Shown here: piece after piece, positions 22,372 to 34,361 of the stretch
Layout: each line of letters begins with the position of its first letter
Position numbering within the stretch: the first letter of the stretch is position 1
NCBI GenBank assembly: GCA_039519185.1
Contig: CM076851.1
Location: 46,916,751-46,980,750 of the forward strand
Reading direction: 5' to 3'
Length of the DNA: 64,000 nucleotides
Origin: Astragalus membranaceus
Taxonomy: Eukaryota; Streptophyta; Magnoliopsida; Fabales; Fabaceae
Translations under genes and position numbers: made by a program
The notes under the pieces: generated by a model
Database searches by the model: none
What the model was told of the DNA's origin: nothing
What the model saw: only the letters and a program-made list of their open reading frames with translations

Positions 22372-24127
22372 AAACCACATACCCTGACTTCACTCCATCT
22401 ACTTACCATCAATTCAATCCTTCATCATCCCAAAGTCACATGCCTTATGAAGAACCAGTTCAAACACTTCACCATAAATCCATTCCATTAGCCTCACAAA
22501 ACCCTTTTGACCCAAACACCACCTACCATCTAGACAACCAAACGGATACCCCACCTATTAGTATACTTCATGGTGTGCATAACGAAGAGGTTGGTGACTT
22601 TAGGGAAAATGAGGATGATAGTCTTCAGCGTGAAGACGCTGAGGAACCAATTGTAGCAACCCCCCACAATACAGTTGCATTCCATGAGCCTGTCCCCCAT
22701 TTTGTAAACATCACAGCTGACAACACGGAAGCTGATGAACTAGAGTATGGCCATTCCATGGACAGGAACTGCGAGTTAGCCAATGAAGACCCCAACCAAC
22801 TCCATAAGGGAATGAAATTTGCTACAAAAGAATTAGCCCAACACTTCATCCAGACACATGACCTCCACAAATCACTCGACTTCAGAGTCGATGCATCTAG
22901 TACAACTAGATGGATCATTTGTTGTGTTCACGAAAACTGTTTGTGGAGGTGTCTCCTCAGACTCGGTAAAAGGTCTGGCATATGGGAGAATACACAGTTG
23001 GAAGAGCCACATACATGTACAACAGGGACTCTTTCTCAAGATCGCCACCAACTGACCGCGACCCCTCATGTGTGACAGCATGCTTCAACTGGTAAAGTCG
23101 GATCCGACAATATCCGTGGTCGTGTTGATAGCACATATAAGGGCGAGGTATACGTACCAGAGTTCTTACAGAAAGGCTTGGATTGCAAAACAAAAAGTAA
23201 TCGAGAGGATCTATGGTAATTGGGAGGAGTATTACAATCAAGTAACAAGGTGGCTTCGTGCTTTCTCTCACTACATTCCAAACAGTGTGTACGACTTGGA
23301 GTACAAACCATTCTATGAGAATGGCCAAGAAGTTGATGGCAAGGGTGTCTTCCACCGCATCCTCTAGAGTTTTGGGCTGTGCATCAAAGGCTTCAATTTT
23401 TGCAAGCCAGTTGTCTCTGTCGATGGAACATGGTTGTACGGTAGGTACAAAGGATGTCTTCTGTTGGCAATTGCACAAGATTGAAGAAGCAACTGCTTCT
23501 CAATAGTATATGCAGTTGTGGAGGGTGAGACAGCTGATGCTTGGTACTTCTTTCTATCCCGTTTAAGAGCGTGGGTGACACCCCAGGAGGGTCTCTGTTT
23601 GATATCGGATAGACACGAGTCTAACAAAAGTGCCGTTAGGCATATAGACAGTAGATGGAAGCACGTGTTTTGTATTCGCCACATAGCACAGAATTTCATG
23701 AGACACTTCAAGAACACTTCTGCCAGGAAAGTTGTGGTCAATATGGGTGAGTATTATTTTTTTATAAAAAAATCCTAACATTTTTTTCATTACTTATTAC
23801 GTCCTTACCAACATTATGTTTTCGTGCTTCAGCATATTCAATGACACAATAATCCGCCAATCACTACAATGTCAAGATTGGTGATGAAGTGGGTCCTGAT
23901 GGGGTGGCTTGGGTTGAGGACGTAGACCCCGAACAATGGATGCAGTGGTGCGATGGAGGTTACCGTTGGAGGCACATGACAACAAACCTTGCCGAGTGAA
24001 TCAATAAAGTGTTCAAGGGCCTACAAAATCTCCCTATACATTCTTTGATAGCGGCCTCATATTTTAGGCTGAACGAGACTTTTGTCAAAAGGGGAACCCA
24101 GGCACAGGCAATGTTGGAGTTAGGAAC
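22372..24127 (+). pseudogene. MULE-1 transposase, middle segment with DDE core (frameshifted)
   Basis: It continues the frame broken at 13361. First comes the MuDR-type plant domain with GMKFATKELAQHFIQTH and WIICCVHENCLWRCLLRL (about 22800-22970). A frameshift near 23060 leads to IRARYTYQSSYRKAWIAKQK and WLRAFSHYIPNSVYDLEYKP. After another shift near 23365 the transposase core follows, with VSVDGTWLYGRYKG (first Asp), LISDRHESNKSAVRH (second Asp) and the WKHVFCIRHIAQNF strand. A short intron (23747-23832, GTGAG..TTCAG) precedes DVDPEQWMQWCDGGYRW. A Cys codon in LAECINK is now TGA (about 23998). The hAT insertion cuts the gene at 24128. It is an inactive copy. Confidence 0.85.
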
Positions 24128-25367
24128 TAAGGGTGGAAATTTCTATCTGAATGTGGGGATCCCCGCGGGGATTGCCCCATTCTGGGCCCCGTGGGTGGAG
24201 AATTTTTCCCCGTGGGGGCGGGGACGGGGGAGAAAACCCCCCCCCCGCAGTCAAAGTGGGGATGGGGACGGGGATCTTACCCCCACCCCGCGGGGACCCC
24301 GCCCCGAATATATTACATAAATATTTCTTTATAGATATATATTATATTATAAGTATTAATTTTTTAGTCTTTTTATACATGTTTTTAATTTTAAATTATT
24401 AAACCTTAAGGCTAAATTGAATGTAAGTTTTAGGAGGGAAATGATAAGAAATAGGCCCCACAAATCATGTTATGAGTGTAGAAATGAGGGTGTGTAGGTC
24501 CCACAAATCATGGTATTAGTGTAGAAATGAGGGTGTGCAGGTCCTACAAATCAAGAAATATATAAAGTACAATGCTAATCAGTGTGTTTTAGGGTATTTT
24601 AGTGTTTGGAAAAAATTTTAACAATTCAAATACGTGAAGTTCGTTCATCAATAACCGGCGTCGTGGAAAAAAACAATTTCGCGACAAAATACTTAAATGC
24701 GACACTAAACACTGGGTTTTAGAGCATTTTAGAGTTAAGAAAAAAATTAAATGTTCAAATATGCAAAGTTCGTTCCTCAATAGCTGGTCGGGTGAAAAGA
24801 ATTAATTTCGTGACAAAATATGTAAAATGCAACGGTAAGCGGTATGTTTTGGGGTACTTTAGGGTTCAGAAAAAATTTAACTATTCAAAATGATTTTTTT
24901 ATTAGTTTTTTTAAGGATGCTTTTTTTTGTTTCATATTTAGATAAAGTAATTGAATAAATAATTAACCAACTGAATTGTATTCATGAACTAAATTATTAG
25001 TTTAAATGATTTAATAAATTATATATAATACTATATATTTTTAACAATTATAGCTCCGTGCATCGCAAGAGGAAGTTCTAGTATCAAACTAAGACTAACT
25101 TTTATATTTTTTATATTAAAATGTTAAAGTTTTGTTTTTTAGTATTGCTTTTATATATTTTTTAATTTTATTATATTTTTTCTAACTTTTAATAAATTAT
25201 CGGGGTCCCCGCGGGGACCGTGGGGATCCGTGGGGATGGGGATGGAGATGGAGGAGAAAAACTCCCCGAATGAGGATCGGGGATGGGGACGGGAGGACAA
25301 CTTTAGAGGCGGGGACGGGGAGCGGGGGAGTACTCCCCGCCCCCGCCCCGCCCCATTGCCATCCCTA
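24128..25367. mobile_element. Non-autonomous hAT-type element (1240 bp), TSD TTAGGAAC
   Basis: The terminal inverted repeats TAAGGGTGGAAAT and TAGGGATGGCAAT (right end, complemented) match at 10 of 13 positions. The 8-bp duplication TTAGGAAC is perfect (24120-24127 and 25368-25375). The first 180 and last 160 bp are extremely G- and C-rich, with many GGGGACGGGG and CCCCGC words; the centre is AT-rich and has no gene. The centre holds three diverged units of about 120 bp, each starting near a 'ttttagggt' and containing 'aagttcgttc.tcaata' (about 24590, 24715, 24840). It interrupts the MULE-1 transposase between AMLELG and MHSEKL. Confidence 0.9.
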
Positions 25368-25907
25368 TTAGGAACTATGCACTCTGAAAAATTGATGGAA
25401 AAAATAGATCACAACCGAGCTGTCTTGAACACGCACAACGTGGCAATTCACGATCGTGCCCAAAAATTGTTCAGAGTGGAAGAAATTATACGACCACAAA
25501 GAGGGAGACCTGTGGGCACATTCGTGGTTAACTTTAGAGACATGACATGTGAGTGTGGGGAATTTCAGGCATTGCACTATCCTTGTTCCCATGTGATCGC
25601 AGCATGATCAAAAGTAAATTACGATCACATGGAATTCGTGCAACCACAGTACAGAATGCAGAATGTTTCCAATACATACTTTGAGGAGTTCCCACCATTT
25701 CCATCTGAGTTGTCATGGCCTGATTTCAATGGCCCGGAACTACAGCATGATCCATCTAAACGGAGAGATAAAAAGGGTCGTCCACAGTTTACACGTATTC
25801 GTACAGAGATGGATCAAAGAGAAAGGGGTAGCCGCATCAAGAGATGCGGTATTTGCAGAAATGAGGGTCACAACAAAAATAACTGTCCAAACCGCAATCT
25901 AGACTAG
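25368..25907 (+). pseudogene. MULE-1 transposase, C-terminal segment with SWIM and zinc knuckle
   Basis: Reading on from the hAT duplication, the frame gives MHSEKLMEKIDHNRA and the SWIM zinc finger CECGEFQALHYPCSHVIAA (about 25550-25605). After a TGA at 25606-25608 the same frame continues through VNYDHMEFVQPQYRM and ends with the zinc knuckle CGICRNEGHNKNNC before the stop at 25905-25907. SWIM plus CCHC is the usual end of MuDR-like transposases. The stop falls just after the SWIM finger, in a position usually occupied by a Cys or Trp codon. Confidence 0.88.
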
Positions 25908-26450
25908 TCAAAACCCTCCATTATTCCAATTTCTATCATATTTCTAATTAGCGCATAATTTTTTTTCACCACAAATTTTATAAGTAATTTAGAATTAAGA
26001 ATATTAATTTTCTAAATTAATTAAATTAATTGATATAACTTTATTTAAATTAATCTAAAGAAAATAAGAAATAAAAAAACACAGTTCAGAAGTCTCTGCC
26101 ACAGGGGGCGACTTCTGAACAGCAAAAGTAAAAAAATTGAAATTTTCATGTTTAAAAGTCGTTCCCATGGGGGGCGACTTCTACACTAAAAAAAGTGTTC
26201 TAGTTTGGTAAATAATCTAAAAAGTGTGTTATTTTGGTAAAAAAAAAAATTGGTGTTAGAGTGGCTTTTTTGCCACTTGCAGGAAGCAAGTAGAAAGTAG
26301 CACCAATGCCATTTCCACAATGCACAACCATTATATCTTTTGTATTTCTTTAAAAAAAAATCAAATCTGATGTATTTTTGTCCTTTTATTGTTTGTACTT
26401 TTTTACTTATTATTTTCTTTGTAATTTTCGTTTTTAATAATATTTAATTA
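25908..26450 (+). other. Non-coding tail after MULE-1
   Basis: AT-rich, without a gene. Two similar palindromic words stand out: GTTCAGAAGTC...GACTTCTGAAC (26083-26119) and AAAGTCGTTCCCATGGGGGGCGACTT (about 26156-26182, shown only in part here). A run of 'tagtttggtaaat' and 'ttattttggtaaa' phrases follows. The MULE-1 terminal inverted repeat may lie here, but its left partner is not identified. Confidence 0.5.
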
Positions 26451-28250
26451 TGTAACACCCTGAGCTTCTAATCGCCATTAGAAACCCAAGATACTACTTA
26501 CAGCGTTGCAGAGATGCACTTAAATAAATTTGGATTCACAAAAACTGACAACCAGCAATAAGAACCGAATAAGGATGATAGGTTTTATAAATTAAGTTCC
26601 AAAATTCGAAAAGAGTTTACTACAAATCATCCAAACAGAGTTACATAATTACTTAATCCGAATACATCAGTGCATATACCTAATACATCCTTAACTTAAA
26701 ACCTGAACAACCAATTATAAACTTCAGCATGATATAATGTTAATCTTCATGAGCGGAAGATCTTCTTATAGCCATGTTCTTGATCTCAACCTGCCAATCT
26801 GTAAAACTTAACAACATAAATAGTGAGATTACAAATCTCAATGAGTACATACGCGCCCCTCACATTTCCTCTCATCGTCATTTTCAGTATCTTCTCACTT
26901 GCCATAACGTAACGTAATCCATAAGAAGACTGAACAACTTTAGCTTCAGCGGAGAACCCACCCCGGTCTTGACCGGATAACCATAAAGGGCCTTGAACTC
27001 AGGAGACATGACCTCCCATTCCAAGTACGTTACTTAACATAACGGGATCGTCCCCATAGTGTTTTATTAATATCCTTAATATATTCTCACTCGATAATTC
27101 ATAACATAAACATCTTTCATTTCATTAACATGAGTCATCACATAATCATAACCTTGTTAAATAACATAATTCAGGCAATCCGCCTCATATCATTCCTACT
27201 CACGTGTTTCCCACGGATTACGGTCTACTTATCAATACATAAGGTTGGGGAAGGGATTAGAATGGGTTTGGAATCAATTAGGAAGGCTTTGGACACATTT
27301 TTAAAAATTGGGACAGAGAGGGACGCACAGCCAGTGCTTAAAAGCGCATGGTCCGTGCGCGAAATGAGCAATTTGCAAGCAAGTGGCAGAAGGCATCGCA
27401 CAGCCCGTGCGTTCGGGCTTACAATTCGTGCCTGTCACACAGACTTGCAGAAATGCCATTTCGTGCAGTTTTTCGATTTTGTTTCGTGCCCAAACTCCGT
27501 TCCAAACGATTCCTAATACATCAACCTTTGATAATAACACATCATCCAGTCCAGACAATCCACAAAACAACATTCATTTATCATTCACTCATGACATTTG
27601 AACAACAATACGCGTAATTTCGCAAATACGGTTTATAACTCGATTCTTTTCAAAATGAGGTGCAAGGCATGCTGATTCAGCAACATGAGATGAATGACAC
27701 AAAACGAAAACCCTAAGTGAGTATAGAACTCACCGATCGTGATGTAAATCACGTAAAACCCGAGACTTTGAAGTTCAACGACTTCGAAACTTCACGAACT
27801 CGCACCAAACGCGTCAAAACTTCAAAACTGGAACCAACCCACTCCAAACTTTGAAAACAGCAACTTAAATACTTCAATCCCTCCTTAAATCAACAACGTA
27901 GGTGCTGGAACTTGCTCAACAACTATTCTCACATGTTCAACAACCACATGCAAAGCCCCAAAACTCCATTTTTCTGAAGTTTGCTTTTGAAGCTCCAAAA
28001 ATGGTGAAATGAGATGGAGAAGAGTGTGGATGATTCTGTTTGTATCAGTAGATAGAGGATAAACAACTGGTTTGAATGATGAAAGAAAATGAGACATGCA
28101 TGGGGTTTTGATCTCTCCTCCTCTCTTCTCCTTCCTTGCGACTTCCTCTCTTTCTCTCCTCTCTCACTTTTCTGTTTTTGTTTTCTTTTTGCAATTCTGA
28201 ATGTGGTGTGTGTGAGTTAGTGGTGTTTTGTGGGTGGTGCATTGCTGAAT
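26451..28250 (-). repeat. Truncated gypsy LTR (Tekay-related), minus orientation
   Basis: It starts TGTAACACCCTGAG, like the other LTRs here. It then follows the same order of landmarks ('gtgagattacaaatctcaatgagtac', a 'cataacgggatcgtccccat' phrase, a CpG word cluster at 27320-27490, 'ctaagtgagtatagaactcac', a pyrimidine-rich region at 28100-28180). The expected end (..ATGTTACA) is missing; around 28250 the sequence changes to an Ogre-like leader. The right limit is approximate. Frames at 27130-27617 are chance. Confidence 0.7.
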
Positions 28251-30855
28251 CGACGAGAAAAATGATCTTTTTATTCGGTAGTGCATTTCACGATATGATG
28301 CATCAGCACAGAGATTTATGTTATCTCTTTTTTTTCAAGACTTTTTTTCTTTTGAGAATTTTGATTCTCTTTTTTTAGAATTATGATTCTCATTTTTTTT
28401 TCGTTTTTGACGTTCTATTTCTTTTGAGCTGAGCAAACTGATAAAAGAATGCACCATCTTTATAGGGGGAAATTCTTTTTCGGCTTAAAGCGGGTAGCAA
28501 AGGATATTTGATTATTTTTTTGAGGGATATGGAAAAATGACCAATCTTCATTTCAAAAGTAAAGTTTAACTAGAGGACAAAACTTTGTTTTATATATCTG
28601 CTCTTTCTCTTTATTTTCTTTCATGCCCTAATTTTTGCTTAGGTTGCCCTTACGGGTATTCAACCTAACGGGCTTTTCTTTTTTGATTTTCTTATTTTTT
28701 ACCTAAAGGACTTGCACCAAGTGTTTATGATATTCTAATGATTGCAAATTAGTTTGCCCATATGGAGCATCTAAAGTGTTATTTTGTGAAATTTGTCATT
28801 GGGAATTAACCAAATAGTCAACTAATGACTAATGTGGGGGCTAGACGCTTTATGGGAGGCTGGGGTGGGACTAGAAATGGATATAGAACAACGATAGGAT
28901 GCGGAGATGGGGGTACTAACTAACTCGAACAAGAGTAAATACACAAGTCATGCAGGTTCTTTAGACAAATGATTCATAGAGAGATAACATAAGTTAAAGA
29001 TATGATAGAAGAATTTCTTTTTGACAACCACACCAATTAACAAAAAAGACCATTGAGCTCTGTCATGATTTGCTTTAGCAAAATTGTGAACGAGTTGCTA
29101 ACAGTTATAATCACTTTTTTGGACATTGAGTGTCTTAACATGGCTTGAGTTTGCAAATAAAATTAAGCATGTAATTGATTCAACGGACCGAGTTTATCCA
29201 AGGAATATTGGTCAACTCGCATGTTTTTCTTAAATAAGCGTTGTTTCTCATCAAACAAAGTATCCAAAAATATTCTCATGGGTTTTGTTTTTAAACATTT
29301 CTTCAAAAAAATGCATGAATGAACACATGGTGATAGACACACAAGATGAAAACGCAGATGCATGAAGAAGTAATTACCTGATCCTAATGCAATTATTTTA
29401 ATTTTTTATCTTTCAAGAGGCAATGCAACATCAATGCAAATTCTCATTTTTTGATTTATTGGATGATGAACGATGTAAGAATAAAGACAAGATTTTTCCT
29501 TTTTGTTTTGATTTAGAAAATAATGCATGCATTGAGGAATAATGAATTTTAACTAGGATGATAATAAGAGCGAAATGATGCATGAATGTAATGATTTTTT
29601 TTTGCAATAGTGTAGCATGATGATGTTATTTACCCTTTTTGCAATATGAAAGAAATAAGACAAAAATTATAGAACATGCTCCTAGTGCTCTACACAAAAA
29701 TTAATGCATTTTTGTTATGTAAATCTCTCCAAGGTTAGCTCTATACAGTTGTATATGTGGTTCCTAGAGACAATGATCTCATTTAAAAATATTGATCCCA
29801 ACAATAGGCAATCTATTAGAAGTGAGAGTATCTTTAAAATGGATCAAACTCTAGGTGAGATTTTTGTGACCACCAAACAGGATGTACATCCAGAAGGCCA
29901 TCACCACGCAATCTCATACTATTCTTAAGTTGCATTCGGGTCCGGGTAAAAGACCGCGCTCATGTGCGTGAGAATGTGTAAAGATGCATGAAGTGATTCT
30001 TTGATCCTAATGGAATGATATGTACAGAGAAACAACTTTTCTAAATGATTTTTGTTTCTTTTTTAAAAAGCAATGCGACATGATACAAAGTGTCATTTTT
30101 GTTGATTGGATGATGAATGATGCAAGAGCAATGAAATGATTTTTTTTGTTTTTTCATATAGGAAATGATGTATGTATGGAGAAATGATACATTTATTTGA
30201 ACTAGGAAGATAATAATAGTGAGATGATGCATGGAATGCTATGAATGCTATTTTTTCTTTTCTTTCTTGTAAAAAGAAAGATACAAAATTAATTAAAACA
30301 AAGAAGATGCTCCCTTGTGTCTTAAATGGACTTCGTCTTAAATCCTAGTGATCTAAAGATCACACGGTGAACGTTCTTTCTGTAGCTCTAATCACTTCCT
30401 CACCAAAGGCCTCTAGAGTTAAAGTCTCTTTGGTAATATTACCCACAATGATAGGCAGCTATCAGGTGTGGAATATCACGAAAGAGCATACTCTGAATGA
30501 GATGCTCATGATAGTCAGATGGAAATCCAGAATGACTACCACTAATTAATAACCTCTACTCATCCTAAGTTTCACACAACCCGGGTATAGGGTCCCACTT
30601 ATAAGTGTCTGCAAATGTAAAAGTGATGTGTGTGATGGGAACAAAACTTAAGACTATCCAAGTTGTAAAACAAAGGAAGTATGTAAAATATTTAAAACAC
30701 AATATACACAATATGATGGTCTAACCTAAGGTTTAAGCATAACAATGGTATTTACAACATATAAATTAAATAAATGTTATAGATGAAAGGGAAATAAACA
30801 TTGAAAAGTTAAAAGTTTGGATTAACTAACCATTTTAGGCTTGACTCTCAAAATA
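28251..30855 (-). mobile_element. Ogre-like (Tat) gypsy leader region, non-coding
   Basis: Located directly downstream (minus sense) of a primer site and LTR. It contains long T-rich tracts and 'aatgatgcatgaatg' phrases typical, to my memory, of Ogre leaders in legumes. A duplicated unit of about 620 bp is present (about 29370-29985 and 29990-30600). No protein domain is seen in any frame. The left end, at the truncated LTR, is approximate. Confidence 0.5.
29370..30600. repeat. Diverged tandem duplication of about 620 bp
   Basis: Both copies contain, in the same order: 'tgatcctaatg', 'gcaatgc.acat', 'ttggatgatgaa.gatg', 'aactagga.gataataa.ag.ga.atgatgcat', 'gatgctccc/atgctcct', 'aataggcaatctatta/gataggcagctatca', and a 'aagtt.ca...cccggg/gggtccgggta' end. 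Identity is moderate, so the duplication is old. Confidence 0.65.
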
Positions 30856-30874
30856 TCCCCCAATAAAGTCGCCA
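30856..30874 (-). promoter_or_regulatory. Primer binding site, tRNA-Arg-like (Ogre type), degraded
   Basis: The minus strand reads TGGCGACTTTATTGGGGGA, close to the TGGCGACTCTGCTGGGGA-type site used by Ogre elements (tRNA-Arg). It lies two bases from the LTR end at 30877. Confidence 0.6.
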
Positions 30875-30876
30875 GC

Positions 30877-31608
30877 TGTTGCACCCGAAAAATCCGGAGG
30901 ATTTCTCGTGTTCAACGAAGTCGCCACCAATTTTAAATTATTAGGGAAAACATATAAAAATCCCTTAAAAATTAAAATGGTCTTGAAAACGAGATTTTGA
31001 GTTCGGGAGTCGATTATGTGTGGGGAAGATATTAGCACCCCACCGCATCCTTTCGAAAAAGGTTACCTCTAATTAATTGTGCAAAATTATATTAACTTTA
31101 AAAATATTTATTTCTCTTTTATTATGAAATAAATTGAAAAATACTTAATAAAATTTATTTCTTTTTTCACTTGACGCGAGTGTTCCCCCACTCCTACGTA
31201 TCTCCCGGTGCGATGGAGAATCCAAAGGCTATGTAATTCTTGGGTAGAAAATATTTGTGTGTTGGTATTTTTTATTATTTGAATGTTTTTGAAATTTGAA
31301 GGACTTTCATACTGACAAAAACCTCTGTAAAAAAAAAGGTACAAGGGCCACACATGGGTTTTTGTTATAACAGAGGTTTTTGTTTTACATCTTGGGAAAA
31401 AAATTGTTTTCATCCCTGTAATTCCTAAATTTTGTGGTGATGTCATGCAACTTTGGCCCATATAGTAATCTTATTTCGGTTTGGTGTTCATTCGGGTAGC
31501 ACTGATTTTTAGGCTCCAATATTTAGACCGATGAGTGTGCTCCCCTCTATGCGGTGAATTAAACTTGGTGTTTCACTATATAAAAATGAGTTATAATTTG
31601 TGGTTGAT
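30877..31608 (-). repeat. Ogre-like LTR, inner part
   Basis: The inner end is TGTTGCACCC (plus strand), next to the primer site. It contains the phrases 'gtcgccaccaattttaaatt', 'gagttcgggagtcgattatg' and 'gatattagcaccccaccgca', which closely resemble Ogre sequence. A minus-strand TATAAA-like site lies near 31580. The outer LTR end is not clear; I stop at 31608, where a Helitron-like terminus begins. Confidence 0.5.
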
Positions 31609-32029
31609 ACTAGTATGAAACTCGTGCGATGTATGGAAAACTATGTTCATATTATATTTTTAAAAAAACCAATTGTCGAGAAAATATTAAAATATTTATT
31701 AACAAACATAAAGATTAAACCAAATTCTTTATGAATTTATGTCATTGATATAGCTATCGATTATAATATTATAGGTAAATTTAAATTGTTTTAGGCGATA
31801 TTATAATGAAATTTAAATTGTTTTATGTTAGATTATAATATTATAGGTAAATTTATTGAATTTTTCCATTCAAGAGTAACTAAATACAATGGAAGTATCA
31901 TGAAAAGATATAACTATCGATTATCTATCATTTATATGCATACAACTAACACAACTAAAGGGACTTCAGTATATTATTTCTTCGTCCCTCTCTACTTCAA
32001 TTCAGGGTCTTGAGTACAATTTGGTTGGT
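31609..32029 (-). other. AT-rich stretch with possible Helitron 3' end
   Basis: The first bases, CTAGTATGAAACTCGTGCGA, reverse-complemented, give a GC-rich imperfect stem (CATCGCACGAG) shortly before CTAG, the pattern of a Helitron 3' terminus. No matching 5' end is found. At 31762-31855 two copies of 'ttataatattataggtaaatt' occur. No gene. Confidence 0.3.
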
Positions 32030-32165
32030 GTTTCTTGGAATCCTCCGTCCCATGGGAGGGTTTCCCTTAATACGGACGGTGCTGTCAAGATGATAGGTAA
32101 GAGAGCGGGGTGGTGGTATTGTGCGGGATTCATCGGGAAATTGACTTTGGGTTTTCGCTAATATT
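32030..32165 (+). pseudogene. LINE RNase H scrap
   Basis: The translation VSWNPPSHGRVSLNTDGAVK resembles the start of the plant LINE RNase H domain (W-P-P....N-TDGA, first catalytic Asp). A frameshift near 32106 leads to GGIVRDSSGN in another frame, the next strand of the same domain. Only about 45 codons remain. Confidence 0.65.
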
Positions 32166-32940
32166 GGCACCTACAAAAAAGTTAGATATACGATAAACAT
32201 TTCCTCTTGTTGTTCGCGACCAAATTTATAAATTAACGCATGTTTGATGGATGCGCCAATTCAATCACCCTAACAAAAAACAAAGAAAACATATCAGTTT
32301 AAGATAAAGGTAAAGCTTTTTATATCCATTGTAGGCATAATACAGTTTGGCAAAAAAGTTGATTATAGATGCATTTAAGGGTACTTTAACACTTTCGCAT
32401 TTCTAAAGTATGTTTATACTTTCAAGTGTGTGTGGTAAAAAAGCATAAACTATAGGAAAGAATACATTACGATTCGATTTTTGAGAATTGAATCCAAATA
32501 CAAAAAAAAAATGTTTGGAAAAGATGGTTGCAATAAAAATCCTTCAAAAATAAAAAATGCCCTATAAGCGACTTTGCATATTTATTCGTGGTAACTCGAG
32601 GAATATGAATAAACTGACAACACGAAAAATACACATCAACAGGAAAAATACACATCAATGTTTCATAACCTACCCAAGTATTCTTTTTATGAGCGTGTAT
32701 ATTTGATGTATCAAATAATCTTGTTCTTCCTCCCGCCCTAACTAAGTTCCGCCCGCCCTAACTAAACCCTAAAACTTGGACGGGTCGTGGCCTCCTCCGC
32801 CCTAACTAAGTTCCGCCCCTACAAGGAATTGTTTGTGCTCTTTATGTTGAAACAATGGTTATAAATATATAAAAAAATCAAAATTGTCACATGAACAAAC
32901 GAATTAAAAAATTTTGTCCTAAAAAATTTGTCAAGTCTTA
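32166..32940. other. No gene seen
   Basis: AT-rich. The only structure noticed is a repeated phrase 'ccgccctaactaagttccgccc' at 32734-32820 (three partial copies, one containing CTAAACCCTAAA). The Ty3/gypsy element to the right should end here in a 3' LTR, but none is recognisable. Confidence 0.6.
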
Positions 32941-32942
32941 CC

Positions 32943-34361
32943 TCAATAGAAAAGATACGGATAGCGAGTCCGCATATCGTCCTCAAGCTCCCAGGTTGCT
33001 TCTTCGGGTGAAAATCCATTCCAAACCACTTTGACAATCAGAATCGTCCTCGTCCAGAGAGTCTTTTCACTACGCTCTATAATCTGGCTGGGATAAGGCT
33101 GAAAGGTAAGATCTGATCGAAGATCAACAGTCTCAAAACTCAACGGCTGACTAGGATCGAGAATGTATTTCCGCAGTTGGGACACATGGAATACATTGTG
33201 CAAGTTTGATAAGGATGGCGGCAAGGCAATACGGTATGCTACTGGCCCAATCCTTTCTATGATTTGGAAAGGTCCAATATATCAAGGACTGAGTTTCTTA
33301 GCTCGCAATGCCCTACCGGTACCAATGGTAGGTGAAACCTTAAGGAACAGATGGTCACCCTCATCAAACTCCAAAGGTCTCTTTCTCTTGTCAGCATAGC
33401 TTTTCTGACGACTCTGAGCTGTTTTCATTCTCTCCCTTATCTGTCGGATCTTCTCAGTAGTCTCTCGAACCAATTCTGGCCCTATCATTCGTCGTTCACC
33501 AACATCCCACCAACACAATGGTGTCTGACACTTCCGTCCATACAATTCTTCATATGGAGCCATCCCATCTGTCCGCGGGTGATAGGTTGTACTCATGAAG
33601 ACCTTAGTCTCCAATGCCATGTTGAAGGCTCTCCAGAAACGCGAAGTAAACTTTGGATCACAATCGGATATGATACTGGTTGGAATTCCATGAAGTCTCA
33701 CTATGTTCTTGAGATACTCTTCGGCTAGCTTGGAAACTTTATATTTAGAACGAACCGGAATGAAGTGAGCTGACTTGGTCAAACGATCCACGACTACCCC
33801 ATATGGAACCGTTAACGGCCTGGGACCGTGGTAGTCCCAACACAAAATCCATATAAATACTTTCCCACTTCCATTCTGGAACATTCAATGGTTGCAACTG
33901 ACCGGAAGGCTTCTGGTGCTCTATGTTAACCTTTTGGCAAGTTAAGCATCGAGACACGAACTCCGCAATCTCTGTTTTCATCCCCGGCCACCAATACATT
34001 TGCTTAAGATCTCAATACATCTTGACCCAAGATGTATTGAGTACTGACTCTTGTGAGCCTTTTCCAAAACTTTCCTCTGGATCTCCTCATCATTGGGCAC
34101 ACAGATTCTTTCATTAAAACAAACTACACCATCATTATCTTTGGTGAAACCAGGCAACCTTCTCTGAGCTTGAAGCTCCACATCTACTTCTTGAGCTGAT
34201 CGGATTGAATTCCTTAAAGAACTGGAAATCTAAATATGACTTAGTACCAATCGGTTTCTTTTAGGTCTCACTTTCAAATTGAGATCCCTAAAAGATTCCA
34301 AAAGAGCCATTTCATGAATCATAAGAGTGGACATGTGAAGGGACTTCCTGCTTAGTGCATC
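32943..34361 (-). pseudogene. Gypsy pol: integrase and chromodomain-like end (broken)
   Basis: Read right to left: the integrase zinc-binding region (HKSQYSIHLGSRCIEILSK, then YWWPGMKTEIAEFVSRCLTC), the catalytic core (VVDRLTKSAHFIPVRSKYKV, IISDCDPKFTSRFW, TTYHPRTDG), the GPY region with LSNLHNVFHVSQLRKYI, and a chromodomain-like end (IVKVVWNGFSPEEATWELED). Several frame changes occur (near 33990, 33750 and 33230). In the core, IISDRDP has become IISDCDP, and part of the segment between HPRTDG and MAPYEELYG is deleted. The element has no visible 3' LTR. Confidence 0.88.

Noticed and set aside
22625..23790. Minus-strand open frames across the MULE-1 core
   Set aside because: They are shadows of the plus-strand transposase, whose domains are recognisable.
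24009..24320. A 103-codon frame running from MULE-1 into GC-rich DNA
   Set aside because: Only the first 39 codons are MULE-1; the rest (KGGNFYLNVGIPAG...) is hAT element DNA beyond the target duplication.
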